44,172 bases of DNA from CAYRVF01 sp964427535. Lineage in GTDB: Bacteria > Chloroflexota > Ktedonobacteria > Ktedonobacterales > JADMIN01. The translations under genes were made by a program, and so were the position numbers. Under the pieces are notes generated by a model. It saw only the letters and a program-made list of their open reading frames with translations. It did not search any database and was not told where the DNA came from. The stretch lies in the NCBI GenBank assembly GCA_964427535.1, contig CAYRVF010000026.1, positions 1 through 44,172 on the forward strand. Reading direction: 5' to 3'. Numbering within the stretch: the stretch's first letter is position 1; the number at the start of each line of letters is the position of its first letter. Below, one piece after another: positions 17,586-26,346 of the stretch.

Positions 17586-18368
17586 ATGGCTACATGCGAC
17601 GCATGGACTGCTACAGACGTGGCCGGGCCGCCAGATGGGCACTGTATTCTGCTCGTGCATGCGTCCGGCTGGACACGGTCACTTTGGCTCACGCAGATCC
17701 GGGAGCTCGCAGACTGCTACCGCGTCGTCGCGCCTGACCTTCCGCGGCACGGGGTCCGCGCTGACGAGCCGTTCACGATGCAGTCCGCAGTCGACGTGCT
17801 CGTGGCCACTGCGGCGGCGCAGACCCACGGCCGCACGCTGCTCGTCGGGCTCTCGCTCGGCGGCTATGTCGCGCTGGCCTACGCCGCGCGCTCGCCAGAG
17901 TCGGTGGCGGGGCTCGTGCTCGCGGGCTGCACCGTCAGCTTCGATCGCTGGCTGGGCCTGCTAACGCGCATCAGCGCTCGAACGCACATCGGGATGGTGC
18001 GCTATGGAGGCCCACATGTGCGGAAGCGGCTGCGCGACCGGCAGGAGCGGGTGATTCGCGCCTCCTTGCCGCCTGAGATCGCGGAGCCGCAAATCGCGGC
18101 TGGCCTCGCATTGGACGTCTGGGGACGGGCGCTGCTGGAAGTCGCGCGCCACGACTATCACCGCATGCTCGCCGGGCTCTCGTGCCCGGTGCTGGTTCTC
18201 AACGGCGAATTCGACACATATAACCGCCGGGCGGAGGCGCGACTCGCCAGGACCGCTCCGAAGGCGGCGTTTCACGTCATCGCCGGAGCTGGGCATATCG
18301 CGAACCTCGACCAGCCAGAGCGCTTCACGAATGAACTGCGCTCGTTCGCCGGCACGCTGGACTGGTGA
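17586..18368 (+). CDS. Alpha/beta hydrolase
   Basis: A serine hydrolase with the alpha/beta fold. Numbering from an in-frame ATG at 17568, the nucleophile is S96 in GLSLGG, the acid D216 in NGEFDTYNRR and the histidine H243 in GAGHIANLDQPE. The oxyanion-loop motif HASGWTRSLW replaces the usual HGxxxS. ATG 17586 is preferred because GGAGGAG lies nine bases ahead of it; that GGAGGAG overlaps the 17568 start. The product is then 260 residues, a normal length. The family covers esterases, lactonases and haloperoxidase-like enzymes, so the substrate is unknown. Confidence 0.88.
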   Translation: MATCDAWTATDVAGPPDGHCILLVHASGWTRSLWLTQIRELADCYRVVAPDLPRHGVRADEPFTMQSAVDVLVATAAAQTHGRTLLVGLSLGGYVALAYAARSPESVAGLVLAGCTVSFDRWLGLLTRISARTHIGMVRYGGPHVRKRLRDRQERVIRASLPPEIAEPQIAAGLALDVWGRALLEVARHDYHRMLAGLSCPVLVLNGEFDTYNRRAEARLARTAPKAAFHVIAGAGHIANLDQPERFTNELRSFAGTLDW

Positions 18369-18475
18369 GCGTATCTTTCCCACGCGGACGACTTCGCTGC
18401 GAACAGGGTAATTGTGCGCATGCAGAGTTGCTCGCCTCAGTTCAGCCCTTTCTACATGCAATGTGCGCTCGCTTG

Positions 18476-18504
18476 TTGCGTCCGACATTAGGGTGACCTA
18501 ATAT
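18476..18504 (+). promoter_or_regulatory. Promoter with overlapping operator-like palindrome
   Basis: TTGCGT (18476-18481) and TAATAT (18499-18504) are 17 bases apart. A palindrome ATTAGG-gtga-CCTAAT (18487-18502) covers the spacer and the -10 box, a position typical of a repressor site. It lies just ahead of the small zinc-ribbon gene. Confidence 0.55.
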
Positions 18505-18542
18505 GGAAGTGATGGTCCACATGGACGACGAGGCAAGGCACA

Positions 18543-18755
18543 ATGACGAGAGTCTTCCACATGCATGCGCAGCACGCGCCATCCGAGATCTGCTTCTGCC
18601 CCCGCTGCCGACACGCCGTGCGCTTTGAGCAGGCGCCATCGGACGGCGCGTATGTCTGCCAGCGTTGCTTGCGCTATCGCATCAACGTGTCGCAGATGGC
18701 GCTCCAGTGCCAGATCAGCGCCATTGTCCGCAAGCAGGACGACTCCGAGCGCTAG
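18543..18755 (+). CDS. Small zinc-ribbon protein
   Basis: A 70-residue protein not matched to a named family. It has two CxxC pairs, FCPRCRHAVRF and YVCQRCLRYRI, 17 residues apart, which should form one zinc ribbon. The rest is short and hydrophilic. ATG 18543 follows GAGGCAAGG at a usual distance, and a promoter with a palindrome lies directly upstream, which supports a real gene. It may bind nucleic acid or a protein partner. Confidence 0.65.
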   Translation: MTRVFHMHAQHAPSEICFCPRCRHAVRFEQAPSDGAYVCQRCLRYRINVSQMALQCQISAIVRKQDDSER

Positions 18756-18848
18756 CGCGACCACCCGCGCACTATCCGAGCCGTGCCGATAAGGACGAGA
18801 TCACCCAGGTGGCCTGGCATGCTCCCTGGTCCCAATGCCACAGGGGAA
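18756..18848. other. Convergent gap with weak hairpin
   Basis: This short space between the zinc-ribbon gene and the Rieske gene holds only a weak tggcat...atgcca stem (6 bp, 14-nt loop). Confidence 0.3.
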
Positions 18849-19712
18849 TCATCCCCGCGAGGGGTACGGTGTGCCGCTTTCCGGACTTGTGTCTTGGGGG
18901 TGGTCTGAGGGCGCATAGACGAGCACCTGGCCCGCTTCGACCTTGACATTGATGTGAGGCAGTGGCTGATAGGGGATAGAGGAGGCGGGGGAGGCGGTGC
19001 CATCCTCGTTGAATCGCCCGCCGTGGCAGGGGCAGTCGAATGTGCGAGCGGGACCATTCCACGCGAGCAGGCAGCCCATATGCGTGCATGTGCCCGAGAG
19101 CGCCTCAAATCCCGCAGGCGTGTGGCGCACGAATCCCACGATTGAGTCCGTCGTGAAGCGCTTGACGGCACCAACCGGAATCGCGTCCGCGGCGGCAACG
19201 GGTACCCAGTCGCCTAACGGTACGAGGGCGACCCCGCCCGACGGAGCGGACGTTTCAGTGATGCGATCGAGCGCCACACCCGCGCCTACACCTGCGGCGA
19301 CCGCGGCCGCGGCTGCTGCCGCTCCGAACCCACGGCCGAGAAACCCGCGACGCGAGAAGGTGGCACGCCGCTTTACCGAGGGCGTTGGCTCCTTGGTTGA
19401 CGCGGTGGGCCCAGCGGTCTGCGCGGGCGTCTCGGTCTCGCCAGCGAGTTGGCGGCGCATACGCTCCAGAAACTCCGGACGTGGCTCCGCGGCGCCCGGC
19501 GTGGCTGAGCGGAACAGCGCGGCCATTACGTATTCCGCGCCTCCGTCCACGGAGGATGGGTCGGCGCGTGTCGGCTTGACATCGGCCTTCAGCTCTTCGA
19601 TATAATCGTCGAGCTCGTGCGCGTCACGCATCGTTTCGCTGATGCGCTCGAGTGGCTGCTCAGAGTCGCCTGGTCCACTGCCAGGGGTGATGTGCTCGTC
19701 GAAACTGCTCAT
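18849..19712 (-). CDS. Membrane-anchored Rieske [2Fe-2S] protein, possible anti-sigma factor
   Basis: Starting at ATG 19712 (287 residues), the protein has three parts. Residues 1-118 are a charged cytoplasmic-type region with PRPEFLERMRRQLAG. Residues 120-149 are a twin-arginine-like SRRGFLG followed by an Ala/Gly-rich hydrophobic anchor. Residues ~155-275 are a Rieske domain with CTHMGC (C209, H211, C214) and CPCHGG (C227, C229, H230). All cluster ligands and both disulfide cysteines of high-potential Rieske proteins are present. It begins 14 bases after the ECF sigma factor stop, where an anti-sigma factor gene usually lies. The N-terminal region resembles short anti-sigma segments, so redox control of the sigma factor is inferred. 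No cytochrome b gene is nearby. Confidence 0.85.
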   Translation of the reverse strand: MSSFDEHITPGSGPGDSEQPLERISETMRDAHELDDYIEELKADVKPTRADPSSVDGGAEYVMAALFRSATPGAAEPRPEFLERMRRQLAGETETPAQTAGPTASTKEPTPSVKRRATFSRRGFLGRGFGAAAAAAAVAAGVGAGVALDRITETSAPSGGVALVPLGDWVPVAAADAIPVGAVKRFTTDSIVGFVRHTPAGFEALSGTCTHMGCLLAWNGPARTFDCPCHGGRFNEDGTASPASSIPYQPLPHINVKVEAGQVLVYAPSDHPQDTSPESGTPYPSRG

Positions 19713-19726
19713 CGTGCCATTCTCAC

Positions 19727-20344
19727 TCACTCGCAATCGGACAGCGTAGACAATGTATGACGCGTCGCATACCACGTCGGGTTCAGACTTTCTTCGATCT
19801 CCGCCGCTTTCCGCAGCGCGCGCAACTGCAGCACCTTTACGTTTGCTTCGCTGATGCCCATTTGCGCGGCTGTCTCTCGAACGCTGTAGTTCGAGAGAAA
19901 GCGATATGTGAGCACGTCACGGTAGCGAGGTGGCAGATGCTCTAGCAGCAGGTGCGCGTGGTCGTGCGGTCCCTGTGGTGACGGCGGCGCACCTGTTCCC
20001 TGCTCTTGAGGGCCGTCCCAGCCAGCATCCAGCAGGCGGTCGAGCGACTGGGCGCGTAGTCGATAGTACTCTCGCCAGGAGTCCGCGATGGTCGTGCGCG
20101 CGACCTGAAACACCCAGGCCTGCATGCTCTCAAAGGTCCGCGTCTCGTCAAGGCCGCGCATGGCTTTGAGGAAGACCTGCGAGGTGAGGTCCTCGGCCTC
20201 TTCGCGATTGCCTACCTTGCTGTATACAAAGCGATAGACGTCGCGCACCAGCACGTCGTAGAGCCGCTCAAAGGCTGTATTGCCGCTGGCCTGGGACATG
20301 GCCCGCTGCCTCACATCCAGCTCGTCATCCTCTCGCGCGGCCAT
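19727..20344 (-). CDS. ECF-type RNA polymerase sigma factor
   Basis: A 205-residue sigma factor with region 2 (about 25-95; DVYRFVYSKVGNREEAEDLTSQVFLKAM and AWVFQVARTTIADSWREYYR) and region 4 (about 132-184; LPPRYRDVLTYRFLSNYSVRETAAQMGISEANVKVLQLRALRKA). The two are joined by a Gly/Pro-rich linker. ATG 20344 follows GGAGGTCAGCCA; the longer frame upstream is not needed. A 20-residue tail follows region 4. ECF factors direct RNA polymerase to stress promoters and are usually held by an anti-sigma factor encoded just downstream, here the Rieske protein. The promoter would lie at or beyond the assembly gap. Confidence 0.93.
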   Translation of the reverse strand: MAAREDDELDVRQRAMSQASGNTAFERLYDVLVRDVYRFVYSKVGNREEAEDLTSQVFLKAMRGLDETRTFESMQAWVFQVARTTIADSWREYYRLRAQSLDRLLDAGWDGPQEQGTGAPPSPQGPHDHAHLLLEHLPPRYRDVLTYRFLSNYSVRETAAQMGISEANVKVLQLRALRKAAEIEESLNPTWYATRHTLSTLSDCE

Positions 20345-20437
20345 TGGCTGACCTCCACGGTGGATCTCCCGCATCGCGCTGACTCGCCCAGATCGCGCCT
20401 GGCGGACCACCCATCAGTCGTACGCCTGGAGGTTACA

Positions 20438-20537
20438 NNNNNNNNNNNNNNNNNNNNNNNNNNNNNNNNNNNNNNNNNNNNNNNNNNNNNNNNNNNNNNN
20501 NNNNNNNNNNNNNNNNNNNNNNNNNNNNNNNNNNNNN
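20438..20537. other. Assembly gap (100 N)
   Basis: Exactly 100 undetermined bases, the conventional size for a scaffold gap of unknown length. The sequence on its two sides may not be true neighbours at this distance. Confidence 0.99.
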
Positions 20538-20998
20538 CCGGTCGGTGGCATTCCGGTTGGGACCCCGTCTGACACTAGTGTGATAAACTGCAGCTTGCCA
20601 TCCCCCTGCTGCGCCGCGCTGCCGACGGCGACGACGCTGGCAACCTTGTTCCCCTGCAGTGTGGCACTGAACGGTTGCACTGTCATGCCGTTCTGCAGCA
20701 CGAGATCGACGTTGTAGACCCCAGGCTTCACGGTCAGATAGTCACTGGCCTGCTTATAGTCAATGCGGGGGATGATGGTCTGGCCGTTCGCCAAGACGGC
20801 GGCGATTCCGGCGTCGGGCGAGAGGTGATAGACGCGGACCTTCGACATTCCCGCCGCGATGCTGTTGTCGTCCGTGAACGTGGCGAGTTCCTGCTGGGTG
20901 TTCGAGCCGCCGACCGTGGCGAGCGTATTTGATGTCCCTGGCGATACCTGGAATGAGGATGAGATGATCGTGGCGCTCTGCGGTTGACCACTCAACAC
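20538..20998 (-). CDS. DUF4397-domain protein, broken at both ends
   Basis: The frame shows a DUF4397 domain: KVRVYHLSPDAGIAAVLANGQ, DYKQASDYLTVKPGVYNVDLV, and a preceding half domain (SNTLATVGGSNTQQELATFTDDNS). These domains usually occur in exported, signal-peptide-bearing proteins. Here the C-terminus runs into the assembly gap. At the other end only a GTG at 20998 is available, although family-like sequence (AYWPAGTGSHTLTVV) continues upstream to about 21060 before a stop at 21080-21082. No signal peptide or first half-domain is found. It is probably truncated by a frameshift, a deletion or an assembly error. Confidence 0.65.
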
Positions 20999-21179
20999 GA
21001 CTGTGAGCGTATGGCTACCCGTGCCGGCTGGCCAGTAGGCGGTGGCAGTGTCGCGGTCAACCTCCCGCGCCGACCGACGTCACGAACTCCGACCGTTCCA
21101 TGCGCGTCATATACGTTACAATGCGATGAGACGGCCGCGACACGCCGGTTGGTTCCTGACGAACGGAAAGACGTTCCGT

Positions 21180-23642
21180 ATGGTCGAGAGCACACTGTTG
21201 AAGATCGCCTGCGCCGGTGGCACTCTCACGATCACGGCAGACTTCGTGCGGCTTGAACAAGGCGGCATAGTTGAAGTGCCGCGGCGTGACGTGCTGGGCG
21301 TGCGCGCGGTGCGGCGGCCTGAGCACGCGGACCTGGTGATCGTCGCTGGACGGGGCGAGCGGATTCTGCTCGCTGAGGGGGTTAGCTTCCTCGACGCGCT
21401 GCGCGCCATCGATGCGCTGGGCACGGTGCCCGAGCCGTCCTCCCAAGACGGCAGCCAATCCACCGCCAAGGCGGGTGGGGCACGGGTGCGGGCCGGAGAT
21501 ATCCGCCTGCTCATTAGCCCCGAGACGGTGCGCGCCGAGGGGGCTCGCGTCTGGTCGTTCCCTCGCACGATGATACGGGGAGTCAGCGTGAATCTGGCAG
21601 CGAACTGGGCCGATGTGCGGCTCATCCTGGCAGATGAGCGTGAGATCCTCGCGCCGCAGGTACAGTTCGAGAGCGCCCTGCGCATGATCGAACTGCTGGG
21701 CTCCATTGATCGACCAAGAGACGATGTACTCGCCCATCACGCCGATGCCATTGAGACAGGGATTCCGCCCGTGAGGCAATCAGACGTGGCTCCGAGTGCG
21801 GACGCTAGGGTCGCGGATGCCTCGAAGACACTCGATGGTCCTGGAGACGCGTCACGGGACGATTGGACGCGGGAAGGCTGGCAGACAGATCGGCCGGGGG
21901 AGGGGGTTTCTTCGCGCGCCTCCTCACCGGACAGCTCTGCCGGAGCGCTTGCCCGAATGGAGCCCGCTCCATATGGATGGAATGACGCGGAGCACATCGA
22001 GTCTGCCGCACATGAGATGGCGGAAACAGCCCCTCCCATTCTCGAAGACCTCTCGCAGTCGCCGATAGCAGTCGGTATCGAGCCGGCGCTACGAGATGAT
22101 CCAGAACCAGCACCGGAGGCGCCGCTCCCGAGCACTCCGCCGCCTGTGACCGATGTGTCGTCCTTGGTGGCCGCATCTTCCGCGGCTGAGACGCTGGAAG
22201 ACGGTCCACGCGTCACTGAGGATGCAGCGGATGTAGCAGATGCAGCGGAGGTGGCGGGGGCGCAGGGGATGGAACCGAGCGAGCCACTGCCTTCAGTTCC
22301 GGCCGTGCGCGTCGTGCCAGTCGTGTCACGGCCGCGGCCTGGCGCGGGGACTGATTCGGCACGAGTGGTGCCAGTGCTCTCCTCCGTGGGCGCGACTGAT
22401 GCTGACAGGACGCCGACCGCTCCAAGGCTGGCGATCGTGAAGGCTCCTCCTGCAAGGCCGGCCACCGCGAGCACCAGGGCGACCCGCGATCGGAGGCGAA
22501 GGCGCGCGCTGGTCGTCGCAGGCTGCCTGCTCGTGGTGTTTGCCGCCATCGCCATCGGTGGATATGCGCTGACGTCGTTGCGCTCTCCAGCCACGCCGAC
22601 GCACCTCCAGACGCGAAGCACGCCGCAAGCCACCCACACGCCCGCGGCTTCGGCGCCAGCGCAAGCGGGGGCAGGGGGCGCCCCTCTGTACGTCGCGGCG
22701 CGCGACGGCACCCTGTATGCGCTGGACTCCCACACGGGCAAGTTGTTCTGGGCATCAAACGCGGCCGCCCATATCACCACCGCCGCCACCATCTCACAGG
22801 GCACCCTCTACGTCGGCACCCAGGACTCAACTGTCAGGGCGCTGAGGGAGAGCGACAAGCAGCAGCTCTGGCAGTTTGCGGCGCACGGCGCGATCGACGG
22901 CGCACCCGCAGTGGCGAACGGCATCGTCTACGCCAGCTCACACGATAATTCGCTCTATGCGCTCCGCGCCTCTGATGGGAAGCTGCTCTGGCGCTACACG
23001 TCGACCCGCTGGTTTGCTGGTCCGCCTGCCGTCGCAGACGGCACGGTCTACGCCAACTCATATAACAGCCGGACATACGCCTTCAATGCGATCACAGGCA
23101 GATTGCTCTGGAGCCACATCGCCTCCGGCTCGCTCATGTCCGCTCCGGCCGTCGTGGGCGGTGTCGTCTACGTCAGCTCAAGCGACAACTCGCTGTATGC
23201 GCTCGACTCAAGCACAGGACGGCTGCTCTGGCGGTACACGACTGGCGGCTCCCTAGTCTCGTCTCCGGCGGCCGGTGGGGGCATTGTCAGCGTTGGCAGT
23301 ATGGACGGAGCCGTCTATACGCTCGAAGCGGCTACCGGCGCGTTGCGATGGAAGTACCAGACGCCCGACTCGATTCTCGGCACGCCAACCGTTACTGACG
23401 GGACGGTGTTTGTCGGCTCGACTGATGCGTATATCTACGCGCTCGACGCGACGACTGGTACCCCTCGCTGGCGCTACAAGACGGGCGGCGCTGTTGCCTC
23501 GTGGCCATTTGTCTCGATGGGGACCGTCTACATGGGCTCGACCGATCACAACCTCTATGCGCTCGACGAGCAGAGCGGCGTACTCCTCTGGCAGTTTACG
23601 ACGGGCGGCATCGTCGATAGCCAGCCGGCCATAGGGGGCTGA
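21180..23642 (+). CDS. Membrane-anchored PQQ-type beta-propeller protein
   Basis: Starting at ATG 21180 the protein has 820 residues; an ATG at 21126 is possible and neither has a strong ribosome site. Residues ~1-75 and ~100-180 look like two small PH/GRAM-like beta domains in tandem (LTITADFVRLEQGGIVEVPRR; RLLISPETVRAEGARVWSFPR). A long acidic, Pro/Ala-rich linker follows. One membrane helix (~441-464) is flanked by RRRR, and eight PQQ repeats (~501-820) each end like LYALDSxTGRLLWRY. Eight blades match the BamB/quinoprotein propeller. The propeller should face outside and the N-terminus the cytoplasm. No catalytic residues of alcohol dehydrogenases are seen, so a scaffold or sensor is more likely. 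Confidence 0.85.
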   Translation: MVESTLLKIACAGGTLTITADFVRLEQGGIVEVPRRDVLGVRAVRRPEHADLVIVAGRGERILLAEGVSFLDALRAIDALGTVPEPSSQDGSQSTAKAGGARVRAGDIRLLISPETVRAEGARVWSFPRTMIRGVSVNLAANWADVRLILADEREILAPQVQFESALRMIELLGSIDRPRDDVLAHHADAIETGIPPVRQSDVAPSADARVADASKTLDGPGDASRDDWTREGWQTDRPGEGVSSRASSPDSSAGALARMEPAPYGWNDAEHIESAAHEMAETAPPILEDLSQSPIAVGIEPALRDDPEPAPEAPLPSTPPPVTDVSSLVAASSAAETLEDGPRVTEDAADVADAAEVAGAQGMEPSEPLPSVPAVRVVPVVSRPRPGAGTDSARVVPVLSSVGATDADRTPTAPRLAIVKAPPARPATASTRATRDRRRRRALVVAGCLLVVFAAIAIGGYALTSLRSPATPTHLQTRSTPQATHTPAASAPAQAGAGGAPLYVAARDGTLYALDSHTGKLFWASNAAAHITTAATISQGTLYVGTQDSTVRALRESDKQQLWQFAAHGAIDGAPAVANGIVYASSHDNSLYALRASDGKLLWRYTSTRWFAGPPAVADGTVYANSYNSRTYAFNAITGRLLWSHIASGSLMSAPAVVGGVVYVSSSDNSLYALDSSTGRLLWRYTTGGSLVSSPAAGGGIVSVGSMDGAVYTLEAATGALRWKYQTPDSILGTPTVTDGTVFVGSTDAYIYALDATTGTPRWRYKTGGAVASWPFVSMGTVYMGSTDHNLYALDEQSGVLLWQFTTGGIVDSQPAIGG

Positions 23643-23725
23643 TGCGCCGCGACCAACCTCCCGTGCGCGAGCGGCGGCATCGCCTGTCTAATAGATGCGA
23701 GTGCGTGGAGAGCCGGAGAATGCGG

Positions 23726-23731
23726 TATAAT
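23726..23731 (+). promoter_or_regulatory. Candidate -10 box ahead of the 8-TM protein gene
   Basis: A perfect TATAAT 97 bases upstream of the start, without a good -35 box. Confidence 0.3.
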
Positions 23732-23827
23732 CCTGACGACCTTGGGCTACGCCGCGAAGAGTATGCGGCGCAACGGTTCGCAAAGGCCGCGACGCCGTCA
23801 GACATGGACGCCAGAGAATGAGGAACC

Positions 23828-24886
23828 ATGCAAACCCTTCCCCTCGCACTCTTTCTCGTCATGCTCGAGCTGACCATTGGATCGTTCGTCAGCCTATACA
23901 TCCTGGATCTCCGTGGCGATAGTAGCCGCGGTTTTATCGTGTTCCAGGGCGTGCTCTATCTCGTCTTCGCCGGGCTCACACTGCTGGCGATGAACGCCTT
24001 CGCCACGCCGCAACTGGTGCATGGCTACGGGCTCGATGACCGCTGGCTGAACGCTCAGGGTCCGCTCGTGTTGCTCTTCACGGCGCTGATGGTGCCGTGG
24101 AACGTCTTGCTGTGGCGCGACCGGCAGCCACGAGCCGGAGCGCGCAAGACGGCGCGTGTGGCAGCCACGGATGCCGCTGAGACTGGCGGCAGTGCGGTGG
24201 CAACACAGACGCGCACTGCTGCGGCGACCTCGACCGGCATGGGCACCCCAACTGCCCGTCGTGTGCGATTCGCGCTCGGCGGGCTGACGTCGCTGGTAGG
24301 TCTAGCAGCGATTGTGGACGTCGGCATGGCGTATCGTGCGCTTGCCGCGAGTCGCCTGGACGGCGCCTTCGTGGTGCTGACGTTCGTCGCGGGCGCCATC
24401 GCGCTCGGTGGTGTCATGACGGCGATGCTGTTAGGCCACTGGTATCTCAACACGCCGACCGCCTCGGGCAAGCCGCTCGAATTCGCGGCATTGCTCATGC
24501 TGGGCGCATTGGTTGCCGAGATCGTGTTCTCGCTCGCGATTGGGCCGAGCACGGCGCATCCGTCGCTCACGCCGACGAGTGTCGCGCCGGGCACCACCAT
24601 CCAGGCGACCGATCATGGGCTGAAAGTGAGCACCCCCAGCGCGACCGCACAAAGCCAGGGGCAGCAGCCATCGCAAGCGCGACAGACGCCCATCGACACT
24701 GGCGGGATGGTGTGGGCGCAGCTGCTCATCGGCTTTGCCGCGCCGCTCGTGCTGGGCGCGGTAGCGCTCTACCTGACGCGAGGACGTTCGTTCCAATCGG
24801 CGACAGGCATGTTATACCTCTGCGTGGCGTTCCTCTTCTTCGGCGAAATCCTGGGACGCGGGCTGTTGCTCTTCCCCATCTTCTAA
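23828..24886 (+). CDS. Eight-helix membrane protein of unknown function
   Basis: A 352-residue protein not assigned to a family. About eight membrane helices are visible. A hydrophilic Ala/Thr-rich loop (about 100-140) separates helices 3 and 4, and another Ser/Thr/Gln-rich loop (about 240-285) separates helices 6 and 7. Conserved-looking polar residues inside helices include GHWYLNTP at the end of helix 5 and FFGEILGRG in helix 8, which could bind a cofactor or quinone, somewhat like NrfD/PsrC-type anchors. ATG 23828 follows TGAGGA. The phosphohexomutase gene begins 55 bases later. Confidence 0.72.
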   Translation: MQTLPLALFLVMLELTIGSFVSLYILDLRGDSSRGFIVFQGVLYLVFAGLTLLAMNAFATPQLVHGYGLDDRWLNAQGPLVLLFTALMVPWNVLLWRDRQPRAGARKTARVAATDAAETGGSAVATQTRTAAATSTGMGTPTARRVRFALGGLTSLVGLAAIVDVGMAYRALAASRLDGAFVVLTFVAGAIALGGVMTAMLLGHWYLNTPTASGKPLEFAALLMLGALVAEIVFSLAIGPSTAHPSLTPTSVAPGTTIQATDHGLKVSTPSATAQSQGQQPSQARQTPIDTGGMVWAQLLIGFAAPLVLGAVALYLTRGRSFQSATGMLYLCVAFLFFGEILGRGLLLFPIF

Positions 24887-24941
24887 TGTGTATCGAGCAC
24901 GCGAGTGCGGCATGCCAGGTTGAAAGGAGCGCGCTAAACCG

Positions 24942-26300
24942 ATGACTCCACCGACGCAGATCAACCCGAACATCTTTAAGGCGTACGATGTTCGCGGCAT
25001 TTACGGGACGGAGCTGACCGACGAGGCGGCCTATGCCATCGCGCGCGCCTTCGTCCAGTACCTGGGCGTAGACCGTGTCGCCGTCGGCCGCGACATGCGT
25101 GTCTCTTCTCCCGCCCTCGCCACCGCGATTATCCGGGGCATCACCGATCAAGGCGCCGACGCGATTGACCTCGGCATGACGACGACTGACGAGCTCTATT
25201 TCGCTGTCGGCAAGTTCGGCTATCCCGCTGGCATGATGATCACGGCTTCGCACAACCCCGCGCAGTACAATGGCATCAAGATGTGTCGTGCGGAGGCTGT
25301 GGCGATCAGCTCAGAGACGGGCGGCAACGCCATTCGGGACCTCGTGCTCTCCGGCCAAGTCAAAGATCCGGAGCGCAAGGGGCAGGTTCACCACCGCGAC
25401 GTCACCGACGATTACATCAACCATGCCCTCTCGTTCATCGACGTGTCCAAGATTAAGCCGCTGAAGGTCGCGGTGGATGCTGGCAACGGCATGGCCGGCA
25501 TGATCATTCCGCGTGTGTTCCAGCGCCTGCCCGCCACGCTGGTGCCGCTGTACTTCGAGCTGGACGGCACCTTCCCCAACCACCCTGCCAGCCCCATCGA
25601 GCCGGAGAACACCGCGGTGCTGCGGCAGACCGTGCGCGACCAGCATCTCGACATGGGCGTCGCGTTCGACGGCGATGCCGACCGCATGTTCCTGATCGAC
25701 GAGCATGGCAATCTCCTGGGCGGTGACATGGTGACCGCGCTCGTTGCGAACAGTCTTCTCCGCAAGCAGCCGGGAGCAACGATCCTTTACAACCTAATTA
25801 GTTCGCGATCCGTACCAGAGTTGATCGAGCGCGACGGCGGCAGAGCCGTCCGGACGCGGGTCGGTCACTCGTTCATCAAAGCACAGATGCGGCAGGAGAA
25901 CGCGATCTTCGGCGGCGAGCACTCGGGGCATTTCTACTTCCGGGATAACTGGTACGCCGATTCCGGGCTGATCGCGTTTTTGATCGTGCTGGAGCTGGTG
26001 AGCGAGAGCGGCAAGCCGGTCTCTGAGCTGGTCGCGGCCATCGACAAGCGATTCCGCAGTGGCGAAATCAACTCTGAGGTGTCCGACCAGAAGAGCAAGA
26101 TTGCCGAGATTGAGGAGAAGTATCGCGCGCAGGGCGCTGAGATCGACCATCTGGACGGCATCACGGTGTCGTTTCCAACGTGGTGGTTCAACGTCCGGCC
26201 ATCGAATACGGAGCCGCTCTTGCGCCTCAATCTTGAGGCCGACACGCGTGACGAGATGGAGCGGCGGCGAGACGAAGTGTTACACTTGATACGAGAATAA
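24942..26300 (+). CDS. Phosphomannomutase/phosphoglucomutase
   Basis: An alpha-D-phosphohexomutase that interconverts hexose 1- and 6-phosphates (mannose and/or glucose), feeding nucleotide-sugar synthesis. The active serine is S103 in TASHNP, the Mg loop is DGDADR (243-248), the sugar-recognition loop is GEHSGH (325-330), and the phosphate loop RPSNTEPLLRLN lies near the C-terminus. Length is 452 residues, complete for the family. The GEHSGH loop (GEMSGH is commoner) fits enzymes with mannose/glucose use. ATG 24942 follows AAAGGAG. pspA starts 46 bases downstream. Confidence 0.94.
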   Translation: MTPPTQINPNIFKAYDVRGIYGTELTDEAAYAIARAFVQYLGVDRVAVGRDMRVSSPALATAIIRGITDQGADAIDLGMTTTDELYFAVGKFGYPAGMMITASHNPAQYNGIKMCRAEAVAISSETGGNAIRDLVLSGQVKDPERKGQVHHRDVTDDYINHALSFIDVSKIKPLKVAVDAGNGMAGMIIPRVFQRLPATLVPLYFELDGTFPNHPASPIEPENTAVLRQTVRDQHLDMGVAFDGDADRMFLIDEHGNLLGGDMVTALVANSLLRKQPGATILYNLISSRSVPELIERDGGRAVRTRVGHSFIKAQMRQENAIFGGEHSGHFYFRDNWYADSGLIAFLIVLELVSESGKPVSELVAAIDKRFRSGEINSEVSDQKSKIAEIEEKYRAQGAEIDHLDGITVSFPTWWFNVRPSNTEPLLRLNLEADTRDEMERRRDEVLHLIRE

Positions 26301-26346
26301 TGTGCGCGCGCAGAGCGTGTGTTCATCCTCCTGAGGAGGCTGCACA

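Noticed and set aside
18849..19712. The Rieske protein as part of a cytochrome bc complex
   Set aside because: The domain is intact, but there is no cytochrome b or c gene nearby. The large cytoplasmic N-terminus and the sigma factor neighbour argue against it.
21737..22804. A 355-residue Ser/Ala-rich frame antisense to the PQQ protein
   Set aside because: It mirrors the Pro/Ala-rich linker of the PQQ protein and shows no signal peptide or domain.
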